Assembly (NCBI GenBank): GCA_003150315.1
Contig: QAML01000101.1
Location: 24,862-65,212, forward strand
Source of the DNA: Prevotellaceae bacterium
GTDB taxonomy: Bacteria; Bacteroidota; Bacteroidia; Bacteroidales; Bacteroidaceae
DNA: 40,351 bases
Direction: 5' to 3'
Below are positions 27,204-36,700 of this stretch, one piece after another. Numbering within the stretch: position 1 is the first letter of the stretch; every line of letters starts with the position of its first letter. The notes beneath the pieces are model-generated. The model did not search any database. It had not been told where the DNA came from and worked only from the letters and a program-made list of their open reading frames with translations. The translations under genes were made by a program, and so were the position numbers.

Positions 27204-27572
27204 CTATAAGTGGGTTCTGTAAGAGCGGAAAATTTGGCGGACGATGCCACCGCGTTCTTGAAATAATTCATAACTTTGTGATGCCGCTTCTTTATGTGGC
27301 GGCAAAATCTTATCGGTAAACAAAAAAGCATTCGCTATTATTTCGCGTTCAGCCAAAAGCCTCGGAAACTTATTGGAAATAAACGTTACAGGAATAATTG
27401 TGAAAAAAGTAGTTCGGTTTGGACTTCTTTGACCATCTGTTAGCAAATGCACCAACGCATAGGCGTGGTGTTTTCTTAATGATGGTCTGAGGTTTCCATC
27501 CGAGGCTGCCTCAAAGCTGAACGCAATAAGAGCATCACGCCCTTTTTGCGTCTTGGCGTGATTGATAGTCGG
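27204..27572 (-). pseudogene. 5'-truncated ORF of unknown family
   Basis: An open minus-strand frame of about 120 codons ends at 27204. From about 27540 it has coding-like composition (ALIAFSFEAASDGNLRPSLR, FFTIIPVTFISNKFPRLLAE, REIIANAFLFTDKILPPHKE). It contains no ATG or GTG near its start; the frame only opens at a TTG at 27605, already inside the methyltransferase gene. I read it as the 3' remnant of a gene whose front was lost, possibly when the methyltransferase/nuclease module arrived. I do not recognise the family, and a chance ORF cannot be excluded. The upstream boundary is approximate. Confidence 0.35.
27534..27562. promoter_or_regulatory. Inverted repeat upstream of the methyltransferase gene
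   Basis: ATCACGCC and GGCGTGAT are separated by 13 bases, 33 bases before the ATG at 27595. The position suits an operator for the module; a hairpin in the leader is the alternative. No exact TAnnTTTG box is seen nearby. Confidence 0.35.
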
Positions 27573-27594
27573 TGCAAAAAAGACTGTCAATCTT

Positions 27595-28608
27595 ATGGCT
27601 AACAAGAATCTAAATTCCGCCCGAAAGGCAAAGAAAGACGAGTTTTATACTCAGATTTCCGACATTGAGAAGGAATTGCAGCATTATTGGGCGCATTTTC
27701 AAGGGAAGACCGTGCTGTGCAACTGCGATGACCCATACGAGAGCAATTTCTTCAAATATTTTGCATTGAATTTCAATCAACTTGGATTGAAAAAACTGAT
27801 ATGTACTTGTTATAACGGTTCTCCGGTGCAGGGTGGTGAGTTGATTACATTTTTTAAGGAGTTTAATGAAGAACCAAAGAAAGTTGCCTATAAAGCAGAG
27901 ATAACCGAGGTGAAAGATATGAATGGCGACGGGGCTGTTGACCTGTCGGATGTAAAGATTTTGCTTCAAAACGACAAAAATGTAATGTCGTTGCTTGAAA
28001 CGGGAGATTTCCGATCCAAAGAATGCGTAGATTTGTTGAAAGAAGCAGACTTAGTTGTTACCAATCCACCGTTTTCACTGTTTCGGGAGTATGTTGGGCA
28101 ACTCATGAATAATGATAAAAAGTTTTTGATAATAGGGCATCAGAATGCGATAACGTATAAAGAGATTTTTCCGCTAATCAAAGAAAATAAGATTTGGTTA
28201 GGTTATGGTTTCAAAGGAGCTGCTGCGCATTTCTTTTCTCCGTATAAAGATATTGCCACAGCGGGAGACCACAAAGAGCACATGATACGAGTTTCCGGGG
28301 TAAATTGGTTTACCAATCTTGAAATTCCTAAAAGAAAAGAGGTCATGGATTTGGTTTGTAAGTATTCTCCTGAAGAATATCCGCATTACGATAATTACGA
28401 TGCAATAGAAGTTTCAAAGACTGCAAACATCCCTTGTGATTATGAAGGAATAATGGGAGTACCTATTACATTCCTTGATAAATACAATCCCGAACAATTC
28501 GAAATAGTTCGATTCAGAAAGGGTGATGATGGTAGAGATTTATGTGTTAATGGAAAATGTCCATATTTTCGTATTCTTATAAGAAATAAACATCCTCAAA
28601 AGCCATGA
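27595..28608 (+). CDS. EcoRI-type adenine-specific DNA methyltransferase
   Basis: 337 residues from ATG 27595 (MANKNLNSARKAKKDEFYTQ is the typical family start). TVLCNCDDPYESNFFKYFAL corresponds to the SAM-binding region of EcoRI-family methylases; the catalytic motif is NPPF at about 157-160, in VVTNPPFSLFREYV; KFLIIGHQNAITYKEIFPLI and KIWLGYGFKGAAAHFF follow. It should methylate adenine at N6 in DNA. An EF-hand-like loop DMNGDGAVDLSD stands at about 108-119, between the SAM and catalytic motifs. The stop overlaps the next ATG by four bases, so the methylase and nuclease are coupled. Recognition specificity cannot be predicted. Confidence 0.9.
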   Translation: MANKNLNSARKAKKDEFYTQISDIEKELQHYWAHFQGKTVLCNCDDPYESNFFKYFALNFNQLGLKKLICTCYNGSPVQGGELITFFKEFNEEPKKVAYKAEITEVKDMNGDGAVDLSDVKILLQNDKNVMSLLETGDFRSKECVDLLKEADLVVTNPPFSLFREYVGQLMNNDKKFLIIGHQNAITYKEIFPLIKENKIWLGYGFKGAAAHFFSPYKDIATAGDHKEHMIRVSGVNWFTNLEIPKRKEVMDLVCKYSPEEYPHYDNYDAIEVSKTANIPCDYEGIMGVPITFLDKYNPEQFEIVRFRKGDDGRDLCVNGKCPYFRILIRNKHPQKP

Positions 28609-29729
28609 TGACAATAAAACAAATAGAAGTAACGGTAGGAGAAATTACCAAAGATTATGTGAACAATGAAGAACAAGGAGTAAGAGGCTATGGCGGCAGA
28701 CTTGACATACGCCCACCTTATCAGAGAGAGTTTATATATAATGATAAAGAACAGCAGGCTGTAATAACTACAGTGCTGAACGGTTATCCGCTGAATGTGA
28801 TGTACTGGGTGAAACGTAGCGAAGATGCCGAGTGTCCTTATGAAATAATGGACGGACAGCAACGTACTTTATCGCTTTGCGAATATGTGGCAGGCAAATT
28901 CAGTTACGAATTCAGGAACTTCTTCAACCAACCTGCCGACATACAGAAAAGAATTCTTGATTATAAACTTACAATATACGTATGTGAGGGAAAAGCCTCG
29001 GAGAAACTGGAATGGTTCAAGACAATAAACATAGCAGGCAAGCCTTTGAACGAACAGGAAATAAACAATGCCGTTTATGCAGGACCGTTTGTAACCGATG
29101 CGAAGCGTCATTTCTCAAAGTCCAACTGTGGTGCTTATCGTTTGGGAAGAAATCTTGTGAATGGCACACCTTTGCGACAGGATTATTTGAAGAAAGCCCT
29201 TGAATGGATAGCAGACCACGAAACGCGCAACGGAAAAAGGCAAAGTGCGGTGGGATATATGGCGGAACACCAGCACGACCCCAATGCAAACAATCTGTGG
29301 ACATATTTTCAGAATGTGCTGAACTGGGCAATAACAAACTTCGACATGAAAAAGTTCAAGACAATTATGAAAGGTCTTGACTGGGCAAAGTTTTACGATG
29401 AAAACAGCAGAAAAACTCTTGACGTAGAAGCTATGGCAAAACGTATTTCAATGCTAATGACCGACGGCGAAATACAACGTAAAGCAGGGATAATCCCTTA
29501 CGTGCTGACAGGAGACGAACGTTGTCTCGATTTGCGCTCTTTTCCCGAGAATATAAAACTTGCCGTGTGGGAGAAACAGAAACATGTTTGCCCCATATGC
29601 CACAAGGAATTCGATTACGAGTTTATGGAGGGCGATCATATAAAACCTTGGTGCGATGGTGGACGCACTGTAGAAGAGAACTGTCAGATGTTGTGTCGCA
29701 GTTGCAACAGACAAAAAGGCGGTAAATAA
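28605..29729 (+). CDS. DUF262-HNH endonuclease, restriction partner of the methyltransferase
   Basis: 374 residues. The N-terminal ~110 residues are a DUF262 (GmrS/ParB-like) domain: IRPPYQREFIYNDKEQQAVI and YEIMDGQQRTLSLCEYV, the DGQQR motif at 83-87 being the nucleotide-site hallmark. A long helical middle follows (about 120-320). The C-terminus (329-374) is an HNH nuclease: CPIC, GDHIKPW, GGRTVEENCQMLC and CNRQKGGK, with the two CxxC pairs for zinc. This replaces the PD-(D/E)xK enzyme normally paired with EcoRI methylase. Two adjacent ATG codons at 28605 and 28608 are both possible starts. A defence role by cutting unmethylated or foreign DNA is inferred from pairing and domains. Confidence 0.85.
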   Translation: MMTIKQIEVTVGEITKDYVNNEEQGVRGYGGRLDIRPPYQREFIYNDKEQQAVITTVLNGYPLNVMYWVKRSEDAECPYEIMDGQQRTLSLCEYVAGKFSYEFRNFFNQPADIQKRILDYKLTIYVCEGKASEKLEWFKTINIAGKPLNEQEINNAVYAGPFVTDAKRHFSKSNCGAYRLGRNLVNGTPLRQDYLKKALEWIADHETRNGKRQSAVGYMAEHQHDPNANNLWTYFQNVLNWAITNFDMKKFKTIMKGLDWAKFYDENSRKTLDVEAMAKRISMLMTDGEIQRKAGIIPYVLTGDERCLDLRSFPENIKLAVWEKQKHVCPICHKEFDYEFMEGDHIKPWCDGGRTVEENCQMLCRSCNRQKGGK

Positions 29730-29791
29730 TAAAAGGCAGCGGAGAAAAACTTAAAAACATGAATTTTGTGGGGAAATTTTTGTTAGATAAG

Positions 29792-29822
29792 TTTGTGGTT
29801 CAATATATTCTTCGTAACTTTG
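29792..29822 (+). promoter_or_regulatory. Promoter of the rpmB operon (-33 TTTG, -7 TAACTTTG)
   Basis: TTTG at 29792-29795 and TAACTTTG at 29815-29822 are separated by 19 bases, close to the ideal Bacteroidota spacing, the best-formed promoter in the window. The leader to ATG 29890 is about 60 bases. Confidence 0.75.
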
Positions 29823-29889
29823 CGCCTCGAAAGAAAGCCGTTGATAACAAAAAACGGTAGTGTAGCGAAAAAATAAAAACGAAATAGCA

Positions 29890-30150
29890 ATGTCTAAGAT
29901 TTGTCAAATCACAGGAAAGCGCGCGATGCGTGGTAATAACGTTGCGCATTCAAAATTGCGTACAAAGCGCACGTTTGATGCGAATCTGTTTACAAAGAAA
30001 TTCTATTATCCCGAAGAGGACTGCTGGATTAGTCTTACTATCTCGGCAGCAGGTTTGCGTTTAATCAATAAAGTAGGACTTGATGCCGCTCTTCGTAGCG
30101 CACTCGCTAAAGGATATTGCGAGTTGAAAGACATCAGAGTTATAGCTTAA
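29890..30150 (+). CDS. rpmB: 50S ribosomal protein L28
   Basis: 86 residues. [20 protein letters not shown] is the typical L28 N-terminus and [15 protein letters not shown] the conserved basic stretch; [17 protein letters not shown] closes the fold. No zinc-binding Cys pairs of the C+ type are seen. First gene of the L28-L33-DUF4295 operon common in Bacteroidota; L28 sits near the exit-tunnel and E-site side of the large subunit. Confidence 0.97.
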   Translation: MSKICQITGKRAMRGNNVAHSKLRTKRTFDANLFTKKFYYPEEDCWISLTISAAGLRLINKVGLDAALRSALAKGYCELKDIRVIA

Positions 30151-30174
30151 TAATAATAGAAAGGGAATATAAAA

Positions 30175-30366
30175 ATGGCTGGCAAGAAAGCTAAAGGCAA
30201 TAGGGTGCAGGTGATTCTTGAATGCACTGAAATGAAGAATAGTGGGCTGCCCGGTACTTCTCGTTATGTTACGACAAAGAATCGTAAGAATACGCCCGAT
30301 CGTATGGAGTTGAAGAAATATAACCCCATCCTCAAAAGAATGACAATTCATAAGGAAATCAAGTAA
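30175..30366 (+). CDS. rpmG: 50S ribosomal protein L33
   Basis: 63 residues. [18 protein letters not shown] and [20 protein letters not shown] followed by [14 protein letters not shown] are L33 signatures. The CxxC pairs of the zinc-binding form are absent, so this is the zinc-independent type. It follows rpmB by 24 bases. Confidence 0.96.
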   Translation: MAGKKAKGNRVQVILECTEMKNSGLPGTSRYVTTKNRKNTPDRMELKKYNPILKRMTIHKEIK

Positions 30367-30379
30367 AAATAGTTAGAAA

Positions 30380-30538
30380 ATGGCAAAGAAAGTAGTCGCA
30401 ACCCTTCATGAGGGTAAGAAAGATGGTCGCTCTTATTCCAAAGTTATCAAAATGGTTAAGAGTCCCAAGACAGGTGCTTACATTTTTGACGAGCAGATGA
30501 TTCCTAATGAACAAGTAAAAGAACATCTAAAGAAGTAA
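30380..30538 (+). CDS. DUF4295 small basic protein, ribosome-associated by context
   Basis: 52 residues, beginning MAKKVVATLHEGKKDGRSYS and ending NEQVKEHLKK, with KMVKSPKTGAYIFDEQMIPN between. It matches the DUF4295 family restricted to Bacteroidota and found after rpmG. It is small, basic and starts 13 bases past the rpmG stop, so a ribosomal or ribosome-assembly role is likely. I recall that a phylum-specific large-subunit protein has been reported from ribosome structures, but I cannot say whether it is this family. In relatives ftsY often comes next; here a terminator follows instead. Confidence 0.88.
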   Translation: MAKKVVATLHEGKKDGRSYSKVIKMVKSPKTGAYIFDEQMIPNEQVKEHLKK

Positions 30539-30572
30539 TCGGAAATAGGTAACTGTTTTAGAAAGATAAAGG

Positions 30573-30619
30573 AAGCAAGAATAAGCGTTGGTTTGCGAAA
30601 CGTGATTCTTGCTTTTTTT
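30573..30619 (+). terminator. Intrinsic terminator of the rpmB operon
   Basis: AAGCAAGAAT pairs perfectly with ATTCTTGCTT across a 22-base loop and is followed by a seven-base T-run, 34 bases past the DUF4295 stop. Confidence 0.88.
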
Positions 30620-30655
30620 ATGCTCTCTCGCGAGTCCTTGCTATGTTATTTTGAG

Positions 30656-30663
30656 TAACTTTG
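30656..30663 (+). promoter_or_regulatory. -7 promoter box of the purF-like/carAB operon
   Basis: TAACTTTG fits TAnnTTTG. The predicted start is near 30670, leaving an unusually long leader of about 80 bases that holds two hairpins. Confidence 0.6.
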
Positions 30664-30678
30664 CAAATGATAACGGCA

Positions 30679-30734
30679 GCCCGAAAGTCCGGGCGTTTTT
30701 CAAATAAAAAGACACGTGCTTCGTGATGCGTGTC
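30679..30734 (+). promoter_or_regulatory. Leader hairpins, possible attenuator, before the purF-like gene
   Basis: GCCCG pairs with CGGGC (30679-30694, six-base loop) and is followed at once by GTTTTTC, like an intrinsic terminator placed between promoter and gene. A second hairpin, GACACG with CGTGTC (30711-30734), follows. This arrangement would suit attenuation, but both stems are short and no anti-terminator or leader peptide is apparent. Confidence 0.35.
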
Positions 30735-30750
30735 AAAATATAAATGAAAT

Positions 30751-32643
30751 ATGGAGCCTCTTAAACATGAATGTGGTGTGGCGTTGGTTCGCCTCTTGAA
30801 ACCGCTGGCTTATTATCAGGAAAAATACGGAACTTGGCGTTATGGTTTGAATAAACTCTATCTTATGATGGAGAAACAGCATAACCGTGGTCAGGAGGGT
30901 GCCGGTCTTGCTTGCGTTAAAATGAATGCTCCTGCGGGAGAAGAATATATTTATCGCGAAAGGGCTATAGGAAATACTGCAATACAGGAAATATTCGGTA
31001 CGGTGGCTAAGAAACTTAACGGAATTTCTGCAGAGCAAGAAGCTGATGCCGCCTATGCCGAGAAACATTTACCGTATGCAGGTGAAATATATATGGGGCA
31101 TTTGCGATATTCCACAACAGGACGCGCAGGACTTGCATACATACATCCTTTTTTGCGTCGTCATAGTTGGCCTGCAAGAAATCTTTGTGTGTGTGGAAAC
31201 TTCAATATTACAAATGTTGATGAAGTCTTCGAACATCTTACCTCACAAGGACAGCATCCGCGATATAACGCCGATACTTATTTATTGCTTGAACAGCTCG
31301 GACATCGTTTAGACCGCGAAAATGACAGAATATATAAGGAAGGTGTTGCCAAAGGTTATGAAGGTAAAGAACTTTCAAAATACATAGAGAGCAACATTGA
31401 TATTGCCAAGGTTTTCAAAGAATCATCTCCTTTATGGGACGGAGGATTTGTAATATGTGCCATAACCGGAAGCGGCGATACTATAGCTATGAGAGATCCT
31501 TGGGGAATTCGTCCTGCTTTTTGGTATAAAGATGAAGATCAGGTTGTGGTTGCTTCGGAACGTCCGGTAATTCAAACTTCGTTTAATGTAAACGTTGATA
31601 AGGTAAACGAACTGAAACCGGGGCAAGCCATAATTGTAAACAAGAAGGGCGAGGTGCGTTTTGAACAGATAATAGAGCCTAAACGTTATGCCGCATGTTC
31701 TTTTGAAAGAATATATTTCAGTCGCGGAAGCGATACTGATATATATAAAGAACGTAAGGCTCTCGGAGCTGGTTTGCAAGATCAAATACTAAAAGCTGTT
31801 GATGGAGATCTTGATCACACGGTTTTCTCCTTTATTCCTAATACGGCAGAGTCTGCCTTTTACGGAATGATGGAGGGATTCAATGAATATCTCAACAAAA
31901 AGAAAACAGAGCAGATAGAAGCTTTGGGGCACAATCCGCGTCATGAAGAACTTTTGGAGATTCTCAATCATCGTGTTCGTCAGGAAAAAGTTGCGTGGAA
32001 AGATATTAAAATGCGTACTTTCATTGCGGAAGGAAATAGTCGTAATGATCTCGTTGCGCACGTTTACGATGTAACATACGGTAGTGTTCGTCCGAATGTT
32101 GATAATCTTGTGATTATTGATGATAGTATTGTAAGAGGAACAACTTTGCGCGAAAGCATAATAAGAATACTTGACAGGCTTGAGCCAAAGAAAATAGTAA
32201 TATGTTCTTCGGCTCCTCAAATACGTTATCCCGATTATTACGGAATAGATATGCCGAGTCTTCAGGAATTTATTGCTTTCAGAGCAGCAATGGGACTTCT
32301 TGACGATACCGGCAAACGTTATGTCATTTCCGAGACCTATAGAAAATGTAAGGAACAACTCCTTCTGCCGAATGGTCAAATGCAGAATTGTGTCAAAGAT
32401 ATATATGCGCCGTTTACAGACGAAGATATTTCTTGCAAAATGGCAGATATGCTTAAAGCCAAGGATGTGAATGCCGGAATCTCTATAGTTTTTCAAACTA
32501 TTGACGGACTTCATAAGGCTTGTCCCAATTCTCCTGGAGATTGGTATTTTAGTGGTGATTATCCAACCCCCGGTGGAGTGAAACGAGTGAACCAAGCATT
32601 TGTGGATTATTTTGAAAACATATATTTGAAACAGAAAAAATAA
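30751..32643 (+). CDS. Amidophosphoribosyltransferase-like protein (long PurF form)
   Basis: 630 residues, longer than usual PurF (about 470-505). The N-terminal glutamine amidotransferase domain begins at Cys8 (HECGVALVRL), preceded by seven residues that would be removed to expose the nucleophile; EKQHNRGQEGAGLA and GHLRYSTTGRAGLAYIHPF are conserved NTN-type motifs. The phosphoribosyltransferase part has the PRPP-binding NLVIIDDSIVRGTT at about 452-465. Insertions of about 100 residues lie in the first half, and the last ~100 residues extend beyond the family core. It heads an operon with carA and carB (36-base then 10-base gaps). It could be a second PurF or a specialised paralogue linked to carbamoyl-phosphate formation. 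Confidence 0.88.
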   Translation: MEPLKHECGVALVRLLKPLAYYQEKYGTWRYGLNKLYLMMEKQHNRGQEGAGLACVKMNAPAGEEYIYRERAIGNTAIQEIFGTVAKKLNGISAEQEADAAYAEKHLPYAGEIYMGHLRYSTTGRAGLAYIHPFLRRHSWPARNLCVCGNFNITNVDEVFEHLTSQGQHPRYNADTYLLLEQLGHRLDRENDRIYKEGVAKGYEGKELSKYIESNIDIAKVFKESSPLWDGGFVICAITGSGDTIAMRDPWGIRPAFWYKDEDQVVVASERPVIQTSFNVNVDKVNELKPGQAIIVNKKGEVRFEQIIEPKRYAACSFERIYFSRGSDTDIYKERKALGAGLQDQILKAVDGDLDHTVFSFIPNTAESAFYGMMEGFNEYLNKKKTEQIEALGHNPRHEELLEILNHRVRQEKVAWKDIKMRTFIAEGNSRNDLVAHVYDVTYGSVRPNVDNLVIIDDSIVRGTTLRESIIRILDRLEPKKIVICSSAPQIRYPDYYGIDMPSLQEFIAFRAAMGLLDDTGKRYVISETYRKCKEQLLLPNGQMQNCVKDIYAPFTDEDISCKMADMLKAKDVNAGISIVFQTIDGLHKACPNSPGDWYFSGDYPTPGGVKRVNQAFVDYFENIYLKQKK

Positions 32644-32678
32644 AGACTGCGAAAGCGGGATTATCTAAATATTACGAA

Positions 32679-33758
32679 ATGAGAAAAGTAACACTTCTTT
32701 TAGACGACGGAACGAAATTTCAAGGCTATTCGTTCGGAGCCGAACATCCGGTGGCAGGTGAAGTCGTTTTCAATACGGCAATGTCAGGTTATCCGGAAAG
32801 TTTGACAGACCCCTCGTATGCCGGACAATTGTTAACTCTTACTTATCCATTAATTGGTAACTACGGAGTGCCACCTTTCAGTGTAGAGAAAAATGGTATT
32901 GCTACCTATATGGAAAGCGATAAAATATATGTTTCCGCCCTCATTGTAAGCGAATACAGCGAAAATTACAGTCATTGGAGTGCGGTGGAAAGTCTTGCAG
33001 AATGGCTCAAACGTGAGAATGTTCCGGGAATTACAGGTATAGATACTCGTGCACTTACCAAAGTTTTGCGTGAGCATGGAGTTATGATGGGTAAAATTCT
33101 TTTTGATGATGAACCCGATAACATTCCTACTGCAGACTATAACGGAGTAAATTTCGTTAGTAAAGTTTCTTGTAAAGAAGTGATAAGATACAATCCTGGC
33201 GCAGATAAGAAGGTTGTTCTTGTTGACTGTGGTGTAAAGAATAATATTTTGCGTTGTCTTATTAAAAGAGGAGTAGAGGTTATTCGTGTGCCTTGGGATT
33301 ATGATTTCAACGAATTGGAGTTTGACGGTTTGTTCCTTGCAAATGGTCCTGGCGACCCTGATACTTGTTCCAAGACTGTTGATAACATCCGTAAATTTCT
33401 AGGCAATAAAACAGTTCGCCCGTGTATGGGCATTTGTATGGGCAATCAACTTCTTTCAAAGGCAGCCGGAGCTAAAATATATAAGTTGAAATATGGTCAT
33501 CGCAGCCATAACCAACCAGTAAGAGAAGTTGGTACAACCAGATGTTTTATTACGAGTCAGAATCATGGTTATGCAGTTGATTCTGCTACTCTGCCCAGCG
33601 AATGGGAAGAACTTTTCGTAAACATGAATGATGGTTCAAATGAAGGCATTCGCCATAAAAATCGTCCGTGGTTTAGTGCACAATTTCACCCGGAGGCTTG
33701 CAGTGGACCTCTTGATACCGAATTTTTGTTTGATGAATATTTGAAACTTTTTAAATGA
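32679..33758 (+). CDS. carA: Carbamoyl-phosphate synthase small (glutaminase) subunit
   Basis: 359 residues. Hydrolyses glutamine and passes ammonia to CarB. The N-terminal domain has the typical GEVVFNTAMSGYPESLTDPS and GITGIDTRALTKVLREHG. The class I amidotransferase domain has LANGPGDPDT, the nucleophile Cys253 in MGICMGNQLL (Asn replaces the more usual His after Gly), RSHNQPV, SQNHGYAVD and the catalytic His/Glu in AQFHPEACSGP. Middle gene of the purF-like/carA/carB operon. Confidence 0.96.
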   Translation: MRKVTLLLDDGTKFQGYSFGAEHPVAGEVVFNTAMSGYPESLTDPSYAGQLLTLTYPLIGNYGVPPFSVEKNGIATYMESDKIYVSALIVSEYSENYSHWSAVESLAEWLKRENVPGITGIDTRALTKVLREHGVMMGKILFDDEPDNIPTADYNGVNFVSKVSCKEVIRYNPGADKKVVLVDCGVKNNILRCLIKRGVEVIRVPWDYDFNELEFDGLFLANGPGDPDTCSKTVDNIRKFLGNKTVRPCMGICMGNQLLSKAAGAKIYKLKYGHRSHNQPVREVGTTRCFITSQNHGYAVDSATLPSEWEELFVNMNDGSNEGIRHKNRPWFSAQFHPEACSGPLDTEFLFDEYLKLFK

Positions 33759-33768
33759 ACATATTAGC

Positions 33769-36700
33769 ATGAAGGACGCAGAAATAAAGAAAGTATTGTT
33801 GTTGGGCTCCGGTGCCTTGAAAATTGGTGAGGCGGGAGAGTTCGATTATTCCGGTTCGCAGGCTCTAAAAGCATTGCGGGAGGAAGGCATAAAAACCGTG
33901 CTTATAAATCCTAACATTGCTACGGTTCAGACAAGTGAGGGGGTGGCTGATCAAATTTATTTTCTTCCGGTAACTCCATTCTTTGTTGAAAAAGTTATAG
34001 AAAAAGAACGTCCGCAGGGCATAATGCTTGCTTTTGGCGGGCAGACTGCTTTGAATTGCGGTGTGGCATTATATAAAAGTGGTGTACTCGAAAAGTATAA
34101 TGTAAAGGTTCTCGGCACTCCCGTTCAAGCCATTATCGACACCGAAGACCGCGAACTCTTTGTAGAAAAACTCAACGAGATTAACGTTAGTACTATAAAG
34201 AGTGAGGCGTGTGAAACAATTGAAGCTGCTCGTAAAGCGGCAAAGGAATTAGGATATCCTATTATTATTCGTGCTGCTTATGCCCTTGGCGGTTTGGGTT
34301 CTGGTTTTTGCGATAACGAGGAAGAACTTAACAAACTCGCTGAAAAAGCTTTTTCTTTCTCTCCGCAGGTACTTGTTGAAAAGAGCTTGCGAGGTTGGAA
34401 GGAAATAGAATACGAAGTAGTGCGTGATAAGTATGACAACTGCATCACCGTTTGTAATATGGAGAATTTCGATCCTCTTGGCATACATACGGGAGAAAGT
34501 ATCGTTGTTGCTCCTTCGCAGACTCTCACGAATCACGACTATCACAAACTTCGCGAACTTAGTATAAAGATCATTCGCCACATTGGTATTGTCGGAGAGT
34601 GCAATGTACAGTACGCTTTCGATCCTTATTCTGACGATTACCGTGTTATTGAAGTGAACGCGCGCTTGAGTCGTTCTTCTGCTTTGGCTTCAAAGGCAAC
34701 AGGCTATCCTCTTGCGTTCGTGGCTGCAAAATTAGGTCTTGGTTACGGATTGTTTGAATTGAAAAATTCTGTAACCAAAACTACTAGTGCTTTCTTTGAG
34801 CCCGCGCTTGATTATGTTGTCTGCAAGATTCCTCGTTGGGATTTGAGCAAATTCCGTGGCGTTGACAAGGAACTTGGTTCAAGCATGAAGTCTGTTGGTG
34901 AGGTTATGGCAATAGGACGTACCTTTGAAGAAGTTATTCAGAAAGGTCTCCGAATGATAGGACAGGGCATGCACGGTTTTGTCGATAATAAGGAATTGGA
35001 AATAAAAGACGTTGAAACTTCGCTTAAAGAACCTACAGACAAACGTATCTTTGTTATTTACGAGGCGTTTGCCGAGGGATATTCTATTGACAAAGTTCAT
35101 GAACTGACGAAGATAGACAAGTGGTTTCTTCAGAAGTTGTACAATATATATTCCACTAATGAGGAACTGAAGAAATGTCAGAATATAAATGTTGTAGACA
35201 ATGATCTTTTGCGCCGTGCCAAGTTGCAAGGATTCTCTGATTTCCAAATAGCTCGTGCTTTGGGCATGGGAAAAGAGATGAAAATGGCGGAAGCTATCCT
35301 CGTTGTCCGTGCACGTCGCAAGCAGGCAGGTATTATTCCGCATGTAAAACAAATAGATACACTTGCAGCTGAATATCCGGCGCAGACAAACTATTTGTAT
35401 CTTACATATAATGCTTGCTCTGACGATATAGAATACGAGCATGACCACCGTTCTATAGTTGTTTTGGGTTCAGGTGCATACCGTATTGGTAGTTCCGTAG
35501 AGTTTGACTGGTGCGGAGTGCAGGCATTGCAGACTATTCGTCGCGCAGGTTATTTAAGCGTAATGATAAATTACAATCCGGAGACAGTTTCTACCGACTA
35601 TGACATGTGCGACCGCTTGTATTTCGATGAGCTTACCTTTGAGCGCGTAATGGATATTGTTGATCTTGAGTGTCCTCATGGTGTGATTGTTTCCACGGGC
35701 GGTCAGATTCCGAACAATCTTGCCATGCGTCTCGACGAACAGCGTGTGCCAATTCTCGGAACAACTGCAAAGGACATTGATAATGCGGAAGACCGCGAGA
35801 AGTTCTCTGAAATGCTAAATCGCATGGGTGTTGATCAGCCGGAGTGGAGTGCACTTACAAACATGGACGATATTCATAAATTTATTGACCGTGTAGGATT
35901 CCCGGTTCTTGTTCGTCCTTCATACGTTCTTTCTGGTGCTGCCATGAATGTTTGTTCCAATGAAGAGGAACTTGTAAGATTCCTCAGACTTGCAGCAAAT
36001 GTAAGTGAAGATCATCCTGTTGTTGTAAGCAAGTTCATACAGCACGCAAAGGAAATAGACTTTGACGCTGTGGCAAGCAAGGGAGAAGTAATGGCTTACG
36101 CCATATCAGAGCACATAGAGTTTGCCGGAGTACACTCGGGAGACGCTACTTTGGAATTCCCGCCTCAGAAACTTTATGTTGAAACTGTTCGTCGAATTAA
36201 ACGAATAAGCCGCGAAATAGCAGCTGCCCTTCATATCAACGGACCTTTCAATATTCAATACATGGCTTGCGATAATAAGATTCTTGTAATCGAGTGTAAC
36301 TTGCGTTCTTCACGCTCGTTCCCGTTTGTGAGCAAGGTTTTGAAACTTAATTTCATTGAACTCGCAACCAAGATTATGCTTGGTCTTCCCGTCGAAAAGC
36401 CTACAAAGAGTTTGTTTGACCTTGATTACGTAGGAATAAAGGCAAGTCAATTCTCGTTCAACCGTCTACAAAAGGCCGACCCGGTTCTTGGTGTGGACAT
36501 GTCTTCTACAGGTGAAGTAGGATGCCTTGGAGATGATGCTTACTCTGCGTTGTTGCTTAGCATGTTGTCTGTTGGACACCGCATTCCCAAGAAGAATATC
36601 CTGCTTTCCACGGGTTCTGCAAAACAGAAAGCCGAAATGCTTGACGCTTGCAGAGAATTGCAGAAACACGGCTATACATTGTATGCAACAGGTGGCACAT

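Noticed and set aside
31789..32595. A 268-codon frame antisense to the purF-like gene
   Set aside because: It is rich in Ser, Ile, Tyr and His without domains and covers the PRPP-binding region of the real gene.
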